NCBI RefSeq assembly: GCF_900188155.1
Contig: NZ_FZOG01000004.1
Span: 124,001 to 188,000 of the forward strand
Length of the DNA stretch: 64,000 nucleotides
Direction: 5' to 3'
From: Pseudomonas segetis
Lineage (GTDB): Bacteria; Pseudomonadota; Gammaproteobacteria; Pseudomonadales; Pseudomonadaceae
Under the pieces are notes generated by a model. The model made no database searches and was not told where the DNA came from. It was given only the letters and a program-made list of their open reading frames with translations. A program made the position numbers and the translations under genes. Positions 25,830 to 35,026 of the stretch are shown piece after piece. Position 1 is the first letter of the stretch, and each line of letters starts with the position of its first letter.

Positions 25830-27137
25830 GTGCTGAATAAAAGTGCTTTGGGCTGGCCAAAAATTGCGGGACTGGGAGTTGCACTGGTTATTGCCGGTCA
25901 GTTCTCCGGGTGGAACTTCGGGCTGGCCGCAGGTGGATGGATCAACATGCTGGCGGCAACATTGTTGATGGCCGCCCTCTGTAGCGGGTTGGCATTGTGC
26001 GTAGCGGAACTGTCAACCGCGTTGCCAAATGCGGGCGGTGTATTCTCCTATGCACAAAGTGCATTTGGTCCATTCGTTGGCTACTTGATCGGCATCGCCA
26101 CAGCCCTGGCCCTGATCATAGGTACAGGCGCTGCAGCCACCTTCGTTTCAGCCTATACAGAGTCAGTGCTGGGCGTCGGGGGATGGCCAGTCAAGCTATG
26201 CCTGTTCTCCATCATCATCGCCATACACATTCGCGGCGTGGGGGAAGCCTTGGGCCTCACACTGCTGGCTGGAGCCATTGCGGTTGTGGCGTTACTGGTC
26301 TTTGGCGCGGCAATGTTGCCATTTGTCCACTTCGACCAACTTTCCAGCCAGATATCCGGCACAGAGTTGAGCCTGCACGGCATATTCGCCTGCATTCCCT
26401 TTGCGATCTGGCTGTTTATCACCGTCGAGCAAACAGGTTCTGCTGCCGAAGAGGCGCAAAACCCCGGGCGTAACATGCCACGCGGAATACTCGCGGCAGT
26501 TGGTGTTCTGCTGCTGACGGCATTGACTGTACTGATCTGTGCCCCGGGCGCCGGTGGGGTTGAGCTGGTCGGCTCGGCTAACGACCCACTGTATGCGGCA
26601 ATGACCAGCCCCAATGCCTACGGCCAAGACAATTGGCTGGCAACAGTGGTTGGCCTTGGCGCCTTGTTCGGGTTGATCGCCACCTTTTTCTCCCTGACCT
26701 ACGCTGGCTCAAGACAGCTGTTTGCCATGGCTCGGGACGGACATTTACCAGCATTGCTTGCCCAGACCAACGCGCGTGGCACCCCACGCAACGCCTTGAT
26801 CCTCACGGCGGTTATCGGCCTGCCCATGACCACAGTCGCGCCTGAGACGATTCTGGTCGCGGTGGTCCTGCTGCTTAACCTTTGCTACCTGTTCCTGTTT
26901 GCCGCGTACCTGAAGATTCGGCGCAGCAATCCAGACTTGCCGCGCCCTTTCCGATTTATTGGCGGCAGTTGGGTAGCTTGCCTGGGCCTGGTGCTGACCC
27001 TGGTGGTTATTGCGGCCTGCTTTCAGCTGGAATGGACAATATTGCTGGCCATCGCTTTCACCCTCGCGCTTTTCACTGTCAGCTTCGCTGTTCAGAAGCT
27101 ACGTCTGCAGCAGCCCTCGACCCTCGGAGATGCCTAA
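25830..27137 (+). CDS. APC-superfamily amino acid/ethanolamine-type permease
   Basis: 435 residues from a GTG behind AAGGGGAAAG. There are twelve-odd hydrophobic helices, with the first helix stretch IAGQFSGWNFGLAAGGW resembling ethanolamine permeases and an ELSTALPNAGGVFSYAQSAF segment typical of APC carriers. It should import an amine or amino acid with protons. It is followed 2 nt later by a class III PLP enzyme and then a kinase. The cluster context points to an amino-alcohol, ethanolamine or close analogue, but the substrate is inferred. Confidence 0.85.
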   Translation: MLNKSALGWPKIAGLGVALVIAGQFSGWNFGLAAGGWINMLAATLLMAALCSGLALCVAELSTALPNAGGVFSYAQSAFGPFVGYLIGIATALALIIGTGAAATFVSAYTESVLGVGGWPVKLCLFSIIIAIHIRGVGEALGLTLLAGAIAVVALLVFGAAMLPFVHFDQLSSQISGTELSLHGIFACIPFAIWLFITVEQTGSAAEEAQNPGRNMPRGILAAVGVLLLTALTVLICAPGAGGVELVGSANDPLYAAMTSPNAYGQDNWLATVVGLGALFGLIATFFSLTYAGSRQLFAMARDGHLPALLAQTNARGTPRNALILTAVIGLPMTTVAPETILVAVVLLLNLCYLFLFAAYLKIRRSNPDLPRPFRFIGGSWVACLGLVLTLVVIAACFQLEWTILLAIAFTLALFTVSFAVQKLRLQQPSTLGDA

Positions 27138-27139
27138 TC

Positions 27140-28420
27140 ATGCAAACCTCAACCCTGCTGCAACGCCGCTTTCAGGTGATGGGCAACCAGTCTCCGCTGT
27201 TTTATGAAACCCCATTGCACCTGGTTCGGGGTGAAGGGGTCTGGCTTTACGATGCCGATGGCCGCCGTTATTTAGACGTCTACAACAACGTGCCGTCAGT
27301 CGGACACTGCCACCCCCATGTCGTTGCAGCACTGAGCAAGCAAGCTGCAACCCTGAATATCCACACGCGCTACCTGGATGAAGGCATTGTCGAATATGCC
27401 GAGCGCCTGTCCGCGACCTTTGCAGAACCACTGAATACCTTGATGTTCACCTGCACCGGTAGCGAAGCCAATGAACTGGCACTGCGTATTGCCCGCTTCA
27501 CCACGGGGGGCAGCGGAGTGATCGTCAGTGACTATAACTACCATGGCAACACCGCCTCGCTGGCCGAGGTAACCACCGCATTGCCGTCCCCTGAGCCATT
27601 CGCCAGGCATGCCCGAGCCGTCCCCATTCCCAACCTCTACCACGCACCAGAAGGCATGAGCCCCGAGCAAATGGCCGAGCAGTACGCGGCCAGGGTGGCA
27701 GACGCAATTGCCTCGCTCAAAGCCGACGGCATACAGCCAGCAGCACTGCTGATTGACACCCTGTTCGCCAACGAAGGCCTGCCACGCTTGCCAGTTGGTT
27801 TTGTCGACAAGGCGGTCGCTCTGATTCGTGAGGCTGGCGGGGTATTTATTGCAGACGAAGTACAAGCCGGGTTTGCCCGTACCGGTGAACACCTGTGGGG
27901 ACACCAGGCACACAATGCAGTGCCGGATATCGTCACCCTGGGCAAGCCAATGGGCAACGGCCACCCACTCGCCGGCCTGGCCTGCTCACGCGAAAGGGTC
28001 GAGGCATTCGGGCGCAACGCCATGTACTTCAACACCTTCGGCGGCTCTCCCGTATCAGCGGCTGTGGGCATGGCGGTGCTTGATGTCATCGAAAATGAAA
28101 ACCTGCTGGCTAATGCCAGGACCGTTGGAGCTCACCTGCAGCAGCGCCTGGCGCAGCTCAAAGACAAACACGAGATTATTGGCGACGTGCGTGGCAAAGG
28201 GCTTTTCTATGCACTGGAACTGGTACGCGAGCGCACCCGTAAAGAGCCTGCCGGCATCGAGGCCAGACGCATCGTTAACAGCATGCGTGATCGTGGCGTA
28301 TTGATCAGCAAGATCGGGGCTGGAGACAACATCCTCAAACTGCGTCCACCCTTGGTGTTCACACAAGCCAACGCCGACCTGTTTGTCGACACCCTCGATG
28401 ACGTATTGAACGGACTGTGA
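27140..28420 (+). CDS. Class III PLP enzyme, amino-alcohol-phosphate phospho-lyase-like
   Basis: 426 residues, start ATG 27140 just after the permease stop. The fold-type I pattern is complete: NVPSVGHCHPHVV, TCTGSEANELALRIAR, IADEVQAGFARTGEHLW and PLP lysine Lys269 in TLGKPMGNGHP. The family includes transaminases and the ethanolamine-phosphate phospho-lyases, whose residues around HCHP and GNGHPLAG this resembles. With an APH-fold kinase directly behind it, the likely reaction is elimination of phosphate and ammonia from an O-phosphorylated amino alcohol to give an aldehyde. A plain transaminase cannot be excluded. Confidence 0.82.
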   Translation: MQTSTLLQRRFQVMGNQSPLFYETPLHLVRGEGVWLYDADGRRYLDVYNNVPSVGHCHPHVVAALSKQAATLNIHTRYLDEGIVEYAERLSATFAEPLNTLMFTCTGSEANELALRIARFTTGGSGVIVSDYNYHGNTASLAEVTTALPSPEPFARHARAVPIPNLYHAPEGMSPEQMAEQYAARVADAIASLKADGIQPAALLIDTLFANEGLPRLPVGFVDKAVALIREAGGVFIADEVQAGFARTGEHLWGHQAHNAVPDIVTLGKPMGNGHPLAGLACSRERVEAFGRNAMYFNTFGGSPVSAAVGMAVLDVIENENLLANARTVGAHLQQRLAQLKDKHEIIGDVRGKGLFYALELVRERTRKEPAGIEARRIVNSMRDRGVLISKIGAGDNILKLRPPLVFTQANADLFVDTLDDVLNGL

Positions 28421-28427
28421 GGCGCCC

Positions 28428-29459
28428 ATGAGCCATTTCTACGCCCTTGATAATGACCAGCAAGTATCCTGCCTACACGAACTGGCCAATACGGCCCTTC
28501 ATCAATGGGAGGGCAGCTTCAGCGAACTCACCTTGGTGAAATATCGCGAAAACGCCGTCTTCTCCGCCCGCCGGGATGACGGTCAACGTGTCGCCTTGCG
28601 GGTACACCGGCACAACTACCACACAGAGGCCGCATTGCGTTCGGAACTGCAGTGGATGGAAGCCCTGGCAGCAGGTGGGCTGCAAGTACCTGAAGTGATC
28701 CCCACCCGAGACCGGCAACAACTGGTCAGCGTGTACAGCGAATCCATCGGCGAACCACGTCATATCGACATGCTGGCCTGGCTTGCCGGCAAGACGCTCG
28801 GCACCAGTGAACACGGGGTCAACGCCGATGACTCCACCCCGGATGTCTTCCATGCGGCAGGCGCACTGGCGGCCCGGATCCATACCCATGGGGAACGCTG
28901 GGAACAACCCGATGAATTCGTCCGCCACGCTTGGGATGAGGAAGGCCTGATCGGTCACCAACCTTTCTGGGGCCGATTCTGGGAGCTGGATGCACTAACG
29001 ACCGACCAACGCCAGTTGCTTCTGGCGGCTCGTCGCAGGGCTCGCATAGACCTGCGACGCTACGGCAGAAACCTGTCCAATTTCGGCATGATCCATGCTG
29101 ATCTGGTCCCTGAAAACCTGCTGCTCGATAAAGCCAAGTTGCGATTGATTGACTTTGACGACGCAGGCTTTGGCTGGCATATGTTCGAGTTGGCGACCGC
29201 CCTGTTTTTTTGCCTGGATGACCCACGCTATGACCAGATGCAGGCGTCCCTGCTGGCGGGATATCAATCAGTCCGCGCACTCACCAAGCAGGACCTCGCC
29301 ATGCTGACGCCGTTTCTCACGCTACGCGGCATGACCTACCTGGGTTGGGTGCATACCCGCGCAGGTTCGCCAACGGCGCTGGAACTGACGGACTTTCTGA
29401 TTGAACGGACCTGCAAACTGGCAGGGCGCTACCTGGACAGCGCCCTGCCCGAAACATGA
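28428..29459 (+). CDS. APH-family small-molecule kinase (amino-alcohol or hydroxylysine-type)
   Basis: 343 residues; the start ATG is 7 nt after the previous stop. The aminoglycoside-phosphotransferase fold is visible: catalytic loop MIHADLVPENLLLD with HxDxxxxN, and the metal-binding LIDFDDAGFGWHMFELA. Related proteins phosphorylate choline, ethanolamine, homoserine or hydroxylysine. Co-transcription with a phospho-lyase-like enzyme and a permease suggests it activates the imported amino alcohol. A terminator follows, so the cluster ends here. Confidence 0.87.
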   Translation: MSHFYALDNDQQVSCLHELANTALHQWEGSFSELTLVKYRENAVFSARRDDGQRVALRVHRHNYHTEAALRSELQWMEALAAGGLQVPEVIPTRDRQQLVSVYSESIGEPRHIDMLAWLAGKTLGTSEHGVNADDSTPDVFHAAGALAARIHTHGERWEQPDEFVRHAWDEEGLIGHQPFWGRFWELDALTTDQRQLLLAARRRARIDLRRYGRNLSNFGMIHADLVPENLLLDKAKLRLIDFDDAGFGWHMFELATALFFCLDDPRYDQMQASLLAGYQSVRALTKQDLAMLTPFLTLRGMTYLGWVHTRAGSPTALELTDFLIERTCKLAGRYLDSALPET

Positions 29460-29486
29460 TTGCAACTCGCACCACAGTAAGCGCAG

Positions 29487-29514
29487 CGCCCGGCCCACAA
29501 GCCGGGCGTTGCTG
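29487..29514 (+). terminator. Terminator of the permease-lyase-kinase operon
   Basis: CGCCCGGC (29487-29494) pairs perfectly with GCCGGGCG (29501-29508), followed by TTGCTGT. It stands between this operon and the convergent restriction operon. Confidence 0.75.
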
Positions 29515-29593
29515 TCATAAACGACGCTACACACCACACTCCGGGCAATGCGAGCGTTGTTTAAGATGGTACTGTGCATACCATGTCCGCCTA

Positions 29594-30505
29594 TTACTCC
29601 TCAGCAAAATAATCGCTGTCGATCTGCTTCACTTGGTAGACCTGCTTAACACTCACGCCAAGATTGTTTTCAACCATCAACCGCGCCAGCTCCACGCCAT
29701 CGATCAAGACTACTTTAATATCCAACCCCAGAGCCGCATCACGAGCGCCTTGGGAAAAATCCGAGGTCGTGATAAACACGCCCTTGCGTGCGCGTTGGCG
29801 GGTTAGCGCGCCAATAAATTTGTCGATTTCCGGGCGATGTACAGTGTTAGTCCAGCGCTTGGCCTGCAGGTAAATCACATCAAGGCCGAGCTTGTCTTCC
29901 TTGATGATCCCGTCAATCCCATCATCGTTGGTTGCCTGCGTTGCTTTACCAGCTTCCTTGCGCGAGCCGCCGTAGCCCATAGCCAACATCAGATCAACCA
30001 CCAGTTGCTCGAAGAAGCTCGGCGTCGCTGCCCGCACCTGAGCCAACAGCTCATCAGCCAGCGACTGCACAAGAGCCTGATGAGCCTCGGCCAATTGCTC
30101 GTCTGGTGTGGTCTCAGCGCTATCAAGTTCAACCATCGCCGGCACATCGACTGTTTGGGGCCTAGCCGTATGAAAGTCTGCGAACTCCGGGAATTGCTTC
30201 AACCAACTCACAGTAATGCGCTCGGGGCCATTGGCCAAAGCCTCTTGCCCACGCGCAGTGATCTGCACCATGCCCTTGCTTGGAATAGTCAACAGCCCTG
30301 CTTTATTCAGGTAAGTACGCGCCCAACCGACGCGGTTACTCATCACCGTCTGATGCCCGGAAGGCAGACGCTCCTTGCGCTCCTCGTCCGTCAGCTGGAA
30401 CTGATCAGCCACACGCTCGCGCAGCTCGTTTAGCGGCAAAGGCGCGCCACTCTGCACAGTTGCAAGCACGGGACGCATCACAGTTTGAAAATCCGGAATT
30501 GCCAT
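29594..30505 (-). CDS. Mrr-like restriction endonuclease
   Basis: 303 residues from ATG 30505 with GGGAG 5 nt upstream; a GTG two codons earlier is possible. The N-terminal Mrr winged-helix domain (PLPLNELRERVADQFQLTDE, NRVGWARTYLNKAGLL) is followed by an Mrr catalytic domain: FEQLVVDLMLAMGYGG, TNDDGIDGIIKED and VIYLQAKRW, giving the D...Q-x-K active site with Gln214/Lys216. Mrr enzymes cut methylated DNA. It is the last gene of the hsd operon, starting 9 nt after hsdR, which suggests a combined type I plus methyl-dependent restriction cassette. Confidence 0.9.
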   Translation of the reverse strand: MAIPDFQTVMRPVLATVQSGAPLPLNELRERVADQFQLTDEERKERLPSGHQTVMSNRVGWARTYLNKAGLLTIPSKGMVQITARGQEALANGPERITVSWLKQFPEFADFHTARPQTVDVPAMVELDSAETTPDEQLAEAHQALVQSLADELLAQVRAATPSFFEQLVVDLMLAMGYGGSRKEAGKATQATNDDGIDGIIKEDKLGLDVIYLQAKRWTNTVHRPEIDKFIGALTRQRARKGVFITTSDFSQGARDAALGLDIKVVLIDGVELARLMVENNLGVSVKQVYQVKQIDSDYFAEE

Positions 30506-30514
30506 CGTCACTCC

Positions 30515-33500
30515 CTAACCTTGTAGGCCGCCGCGCAAGCCATTCTCATCGAGCCCCGCAGCCGTCTTCAGCATCTTCAAAATCACCAGCGCAAACGCCC
30601 GGCTCTTGGTCTCGTTATCCAGCACTTCCAGCGACAGCTTCTCGTGGTCGGTCATGGCGTCCAACACGGTATCCAGCACGCGCTTGGGGAACAGGCCGTG
30701 CATTACTTGCTCCACCGAGTGGTTGTTCACCTGAGCCATCACATCTTCCTGACGGCTGATGCGCTGGGCGATACCGGTGAGGAACTGCAGTTGGTCGTCA
30801 TCGCTCACCTCGGCACCGAAGATATCGTTCAGCGCGTCGATGATTTCCGAGAGGCGCTTCTTCTCTGGGTCATGCGGCTTACCGCTGCCCACATCGCTAC
30901 CCGGCTTTAGCTTGTATTCGCCTTCCCCCTCACTCAGCCGCAGCTGGTGTTCGGCTCGCTTGCTCAGGCGGTAGTGGCTCAATTGCAGCTCGCCCACGTC
31001 CACGTCGTCTTGTTGTAGGCGATCGACTCGCAGCAGCGGGTACAGGTGCTTGGCGTAGACACAGAGCTGCTCCAACTCCGGGTCTTCATACGGCACAATT
31101 TGCGAGAGAAACTCGTACAAGCGCACAAAGCTCTGCAAATTTTTGCGGAACAGATCGAGCTGATCAACCTGCTCGCCTGCCTCCTTCAGTGCGTGCTCGG
31201 CCTTTTTCAGGCCGGCGCTGTCGCCATTGGCCTCGGCGGTGCGCTTGAAGTCCAGCGCTTGTTCGCGAGCCTCCTGGCTAAAGGCATGACGCTTGGCAAA
31301 GCGCTCTTTGGCAGGCTGACAGTAATAGCTGAGTTTGCTGGCGGCTGCCTTGGGGTCGAAGAAAGCCAAGGCGAACGCCTCAACCTCAGCCCAGTAATAA
31401 ATGCCCTCGGCGTCCAGGGTTTTCTGCAAGTCATAGATGATCTGCGGATCGGTCACATCAGTCAGTTCGGCCTTGGTGTAATACGGCAAGAAGGCGTCGA
31501 GAATGTCCTGCGGCTCGTTAAAGAAGTCGAGGATGAAGGTTTCCTTGGCAGGGAAGGTACGGTTCAGCCGTGATAGGGTTTGTACACAATCCACGCCTTG
31601 TAGTTTCTTATCCACGTACATGGCGCAAAGCTTCGGCTGATCAAACCCCGTCTGGTACTTATTAGCTGCAATCATCACGTTGAAGTCTTGAGTATCGAAC
31701 GCAGCGGCCAAGTCGCGACCATTCAAGCCCGCATTAAGCAGGCTGCTGCTTTCTGTAACTTCCTCGGGGATCACTTCATCCGGCAACACGCTGCCGGAGA
31801 ACGCCACTAAAGGATGCACGTCGCCGTAGCCCATCTGCTGCACATAGGCTTTCACTGCCAATTGGTAACGCACGGCCTCTTGACGGCTGCTGGTCACGAC
31901 CATGGCTTTGGCTTGACCATTCAACAGGCCACGGATATTGGCGCGGAAGTGCTCGACGATCACCTCAACTTTCTGGCTGATGTTGTAAGGGTGCAGGCGC
32001 ACCCAGCGGGCCAGCTTGATGCGCGCCTTCTTGCTGTCCACCTCATCGTCTTCACCGTCCGGATGGGCGATCTTCCAGGCGGTGCTGTATGTGGTGTAGT
32101 TGCGCAGCACGTCGAGGATAAAACCCTCCTCGATAGCCTGGCGCATGGAATACAGGTGAAACGCCTCCGGCTTGTTGCTGGCACTTCGCGGTAACGTCGG
32201 GTCAGGCTCGCGACCGAACAGCTCCAGCGTCTTGGCCTTGGGCGTTGCAGTAAAGGCGTAATAGCTGATGCGTTCATTCGGTTGGCGCGCCTGCACGGTG
32301 GCGTCCAGCAACTCTTCGGCGCTAATTTCCTCGCCTTCCAACACATCACTGCCGAGAATCTGTTTCAGCTTGCTGGCGGATGAGCCGGTTTGCGAAGAGT
32401 GCGCCTCGTCGGCGATCACCGCATAGCGCCCGCTGGCCAGCTTGGGGTATTTATCCAGTGCATCGAACAGCGCCGGAAAGGTCTGGATGGTGACGATGAT
32501 AATGCGCGTCTGCTCGGCCAACGCCTCGGCAAGCTGCTCGGATTTGCTCTGATTGCCGACATCACGGGTGATCGGCTTAACCACGCCTTGGGCATGTTCG
32601 AACTGGTAAATGGTTTTCTGCAGTTGGCTGTCGAGCACCGTGCGATCGGTGACGACGATCACCGAGTTAAACAGCCGCTGACCGGTATCGTCGTACAGCG
32701 AAGAAAGCTGATGGGCCGACCAAGCGATAGAATTGGACTTGCCCGAACCAGCGCTGTGCTGGATCAAATAACGCTTGCCTGGCCCTTCACTGCGAGTAGT
32801 GTCGATCAGTTTATTAACCACTTCCCACTGGTGATAGCGCGGGAAGATCATAGTTTCTTTGGTCACCTGCGTGCCGTCGAAAGTCTCGCTGGTTTTCTTC
32901 TCAAGGTGCAAAAAGCGTCCTAATACCTTGAGCCACGCATCGGGCTTAAACAGTCGCTGCCACAGATAACTGGTGGCGTATTGGCTGTCGTCCTCGGGCA
33001 ACGGATTACCCGCGCCGCCCTCTTCACTACCCAGGTTAAATGGCAAAAAGAAAGTGTCTTTACCCGCCAGCTTGGTGGTCATCGCCACTTCGTTCTGGCC
33101 CACTGCAAAGTGCACCAGCGCGCCGCGTTTGAAGGTAAGCAGTGGCTCGGGCTTGCGTGTGAGCGGGTCTTTTACCGGGCGGTCGTAACGGTACTGGCGC
33201 TTGGCGTTTTCCACCGACTGCTTGAACTCGCTTTTAAGCTCCAGCGTGGCGGTGGGGATGCCGTTGACGAACAGCACCAGATCCAGCCGTGGGTTGTAGC
33301 TCTGCCCACTGCTACCAGCCTCACGCGCATGGGGCGAGTAAGACACCTCCGGCACCACACGCAGACGGTTGCACTGGTAGCGCCTCAAGGTATCCGGGTT
33401 CATGCCGTGGTCGGGCTGAAAGCTGCACAGTTCCAGCCGCTGCCCCAAGTGCTTAAAACCGTGGCGCAGCACATCCAGGGTGCCGCTCTGCTCCAGCTCG

Positions 33501-33721
33501 CGCACCAGCTTTTGCACCAGCACGCCGTCCGGATTAGTCGGGTTGGCTTTGGCGAACTTGTCCCAACGCTCAGGCCATGCTTCTTTGAAGTAACCGAGAA
33601 AATCTTCGGTATACAACGCTGTGTGCCGGTCGTAGGCGCTGGCAGTGCCGACTAACCAGCCTTGAGCCGACAGGGCATCAATGATGTCTCGCTGGAACTG
33701 TATTTCTCGGCTATCCGCCAT
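30515..33721 (-). CDS. hsdR: Type I restriction enzyme, R subunit
   Basis: 1068 residues. The nuclease core is RLDLVLFVNGIPTATLELKS with the ELK triad at Glu161-Lys163. Helicase motor motifs are HSAGSGKS (Lys328), IADEAHSS (Asp438), YAFTATPK and SRLNRTFP. It translocates and cleaves unmodified DNA as part of the HsdR2M2S complex. AAGGAG precedes the ATG. Uniquely, the first ~54 codons of this gene are also present as two partial copies upstream (34758-34931 and 35078-35132), on either side of an AT-rich patch and before the inserted rhuM-fic gene. Confidence 0.95.
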   Translation of the reverse strand: MADSREIQFQRDIIDALSAQGWLVGTASAYDRHTALYTEDFLGYFKEAWPERWDKFAKANPTNPDGVLVQKLVRELEQSGTLDVLRHGFKHLGQRLELCSFQPDHGMNPDTLRRYQCNRLRVVPEVSYSPHAREAGSSGQSYNPRLDLVLFVNGIPTATLELKSEFKQSVENAKRQYRYDRPVKDPLTRKPEPLLTFKRGALVHFAVGQNEVAMTTKLAGKDTFFLPFNLGSEEGGAGNPLPEDDSQYATSYLWQRLFKPDAWLKVLGRFLHLEKKTSETFDGTQVTKETMIFPRYHQWEVVNKLIDTTRSEGPGKRYLIQHSAGSGKSNSIAWSAHQLSSLYDDTGQRLFNSVIVVTDRTVLDSQLQKTIYQFEHAQGVVKPITRDVGNQSKSEQLAEALAEQTRIIIVTIQTFPALFDALDKYPKLASGRYAVIADEAHSSQTGSSASKLKQILGSDVLEGEEISAEELLDATVQARQPNERISYYAFTATPKAKTLELFGREPDPTLPRSASNKPEAFHLYSMRQAIEEGFILDVLRNYTTYSTAWKIAHPDGEDDEVDSKKARIKLARWVRLHPYNISQKVEVIVEHFRANIRGLLNGQAKAMVVTSSRQEAVRYQLAVKAYVQQMGYGDVHPLVAFSGSVLPDEVIPEEVTESSSLLNAGLNGRDLAAAFDTQDFNVMIAANKYQTGFDQPKLCAMYVDKKLQGVDCVQTLSRLNRTFPAKETFILDFFNEPQDILDAFLPYYTKAELTDVTDPQIIYDLQKTLDAEGIYYWAEVEAFALAFFDPKAAASKLSYYCQPAKERFAKRHAFSQEAREQALDFKRTAEANGDSAGLKKAEHALKEAGEQVDQLDLFRKNLQSFVRLYEFLSQIVPYEDPELEQLCVYAKHLYPLLRVDRLQQDDVDVGELQLSHYRLSKRAEHQLRLSEGEGEYKLKPGSDVGSGKPHDPEKKRLSEIIDALNDIFGAEVSDDDQLQFLTGIAQRISRQEDVMAQVNNHSVEQVMHGLFPKRVLDTVLDAMTDHEKLSLEVLDNETKSRAFALVILKMLKTAAGLDENGLRGGLQG

Positions 33722-33759
33722 AACGCTCGGCTCCTTGTTCGGCAGCTTGTTAGTTGTTT

Positions 33760-34761
33760 TTACAGCGGCTTTAGCAGCACAAAATGTTCAATCAAACGCA
33801 CCATCAATTCCTTCTGCTCAGGCAAGCTCTCGGCCACCAACAAGGCCAGAGCCACCAGCGTGTTGTCGTTGATCAGTTGGCCCACTGGCCGCGCCAGTAG
33901 GTGCTGGTTTAGTTGCAAATACCAGAGAAAAAGAAACGAACCACTGCGCTTGTTGCCATCAGCCAGTGGGTGATTCTTGATCACAAAATACAATAGGTGC
34001 GCGGCCCGGCTGGCGACGTTGGGATAAAACAATTCATTGGCAAACCCTTGCTCGATGGTAGCAATGGCCGAAGCCAAACCCTCTCCACGCAATTGGCCGA
34101 ACAGCTCGGTCGCTTCGCCCTTGGCCATCAGCGTGGCCTTCAGCTGCGCGATTGCTGCCAGCACATCCTCCAGCGCCAGAGCGCGCATGTTGGTCTGGGC
34201 CGAACTCTGTTGCTCCAAGCTTTGCTCATCATAGCCCTGCAGCAAGCTCCAGCTGCGAGCATAGTCACTGATCACCTGCACCACGGCTTGGCCCTGGGTA
34301 TTGACCAGTTGTTGGTTTGCCAGTGTGCGCGACAACAGGCTCACTGCCTGCTCGAATTCAATACCGCGCTCCGCCAGACGGCGCTGATTGAGGGTGTAGC
34401 CTTCGACCAGATGCGCCTGCAACACCCGTGTCGCCCACTGGCGAAACTGGGTGGCCCGCCTGGAGCTCACGCGATAACCCACTGAAATAATGGCATCGAG
34501 ATTGAAGTACTCGACTTGATAAGTTTTGCCGTCGGCGGCAGTTGTTGCATTTTTTGCAACAACTGCATCACGTTGCAACTCGTTGGTATCAAAGATGTTT
34601 TTCAGGTGGCGCGAAATAACCGACTTGTCTCGACCAAACAACTCAGTCAATTGCTGAAGGCTAAGCCAAACGGTTTCGTGCTCTAGCGCAACATGCAACT
34701 GTGCCTGGCCATCGGCTGAGGTAAAAAGCTGAATCTGCTGCTGGCTCATGGGCTGCTTCAT
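33760..34761 (-). CDS. RhuM-Fic fusion protein inserted in the hsd operon
   Basis: 333 residues from ATG 34761. The N-terminal RhuM/virulence-protein-like part shows LHVALEHETVWLSLQQLTEL, SVISRHLKNIF and VEYFNLDAIISVGYRVSSRR. The C-terminal Fic/Doc domain carries HPLADGNKRSGSFLF with catalytic His264. Fic domains with NKR are often Doc- or AMPylator-like. Such fusions are common within type I restriction operons and may guard or regulate the complex. The start overlaps the stop of a 57-codon hsdR-derived minicistron (ATGA), so translation is likely coupled to it. The start is placed at MKQPMSQQQ for this reason. Confidence 0.87.
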   Translation of the reverse strand: MKQPMSQQQIQLFTSADGQAQLHVALEHETVWLSLQQLTELFGRDKSVISRHLKNIFDTNELQRDAVVAKNATTAADGKTYQVEYFNLDAIISVGYRVSSRRATQFRQWATRVLQAHLVEGYTLNQRRLAERGIEFEQAVSLLSRTLANQQLVNTQGQAVVQVISDYARSWSLLQGYDEQSLEQQSSAQTNMRALALEDVLAAIAQLKATLMAKGEATELFGQLRGEGLASAIATIEQGFANELFYPNVASRAAHLLYFVIKNHPLADGNKRSGSFLFLWYLQLNQHLLARPVGQLINDNTLVALALLVAESLPEQKELMVRLIEHFVLLKPL

Positions 34762-34931
34762 ACCAACGCCCCCCAGCGCTCCAGCCAAGGTTCTTTGAAA
34801 AAGCCGAGAAAATCTTCGGTATACAACGCGGTACGGCAGTCGTAGCGGTTGGCGGTGCCAATTAGCCAGCCTTGGGCCGATAGCGCATCGATGATGTCTT
34901 GTTGGAACTGCGCTTCCTTACTGTCCGCCAT
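34758..34931 (-). pseudogene. Partial duplicate of hsdR start (57-codon minicistron)
   Basis: Read on the minus strand from ATG 34931: MADSKEAQFQQDIIDALSAQ, then GWLIGTANRYDCRTALYTED and FLGFFKEPWLERW, ending at TGA 34758. The first ~53 codons match the beginning of the intact hsdR almost residue for residue. The similarity ends within the WGALV tail. It has its own AGGGG ribosome site and its stop overlaps the rhuM-fic start, so it may now act as a translated leader for that gene. Confidence 0.9.
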
Positions 34932-34997
34932 GCTCACCCCTAATCGTCATTCCCTGAGTTGAAAATCGAGCCGCTGTCCTTACACAAGGTTTTCCCT

Positions 34998-35026
34998 ATG
35001 TAAAAATAACCGCATCATATTTACAT
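34998..35026. promoter_or_regulatory. AT-rich inverted repeat, possible promoter/operator of rhuM-fic
   Basis: ATGTAAA (34998-35004) and TTTACAT (35020-35026) form a dyad, extended to CCTATGTAAA/TTTACATATGG with one bulge. The whole 34935-35077 patch is much richer in A+T than the hsd genes around it, and GGTTTTC..TAT words occur twice. It looks like an acquired promoter/operator belonging to the inserted cassette. Confidence 0.45.
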
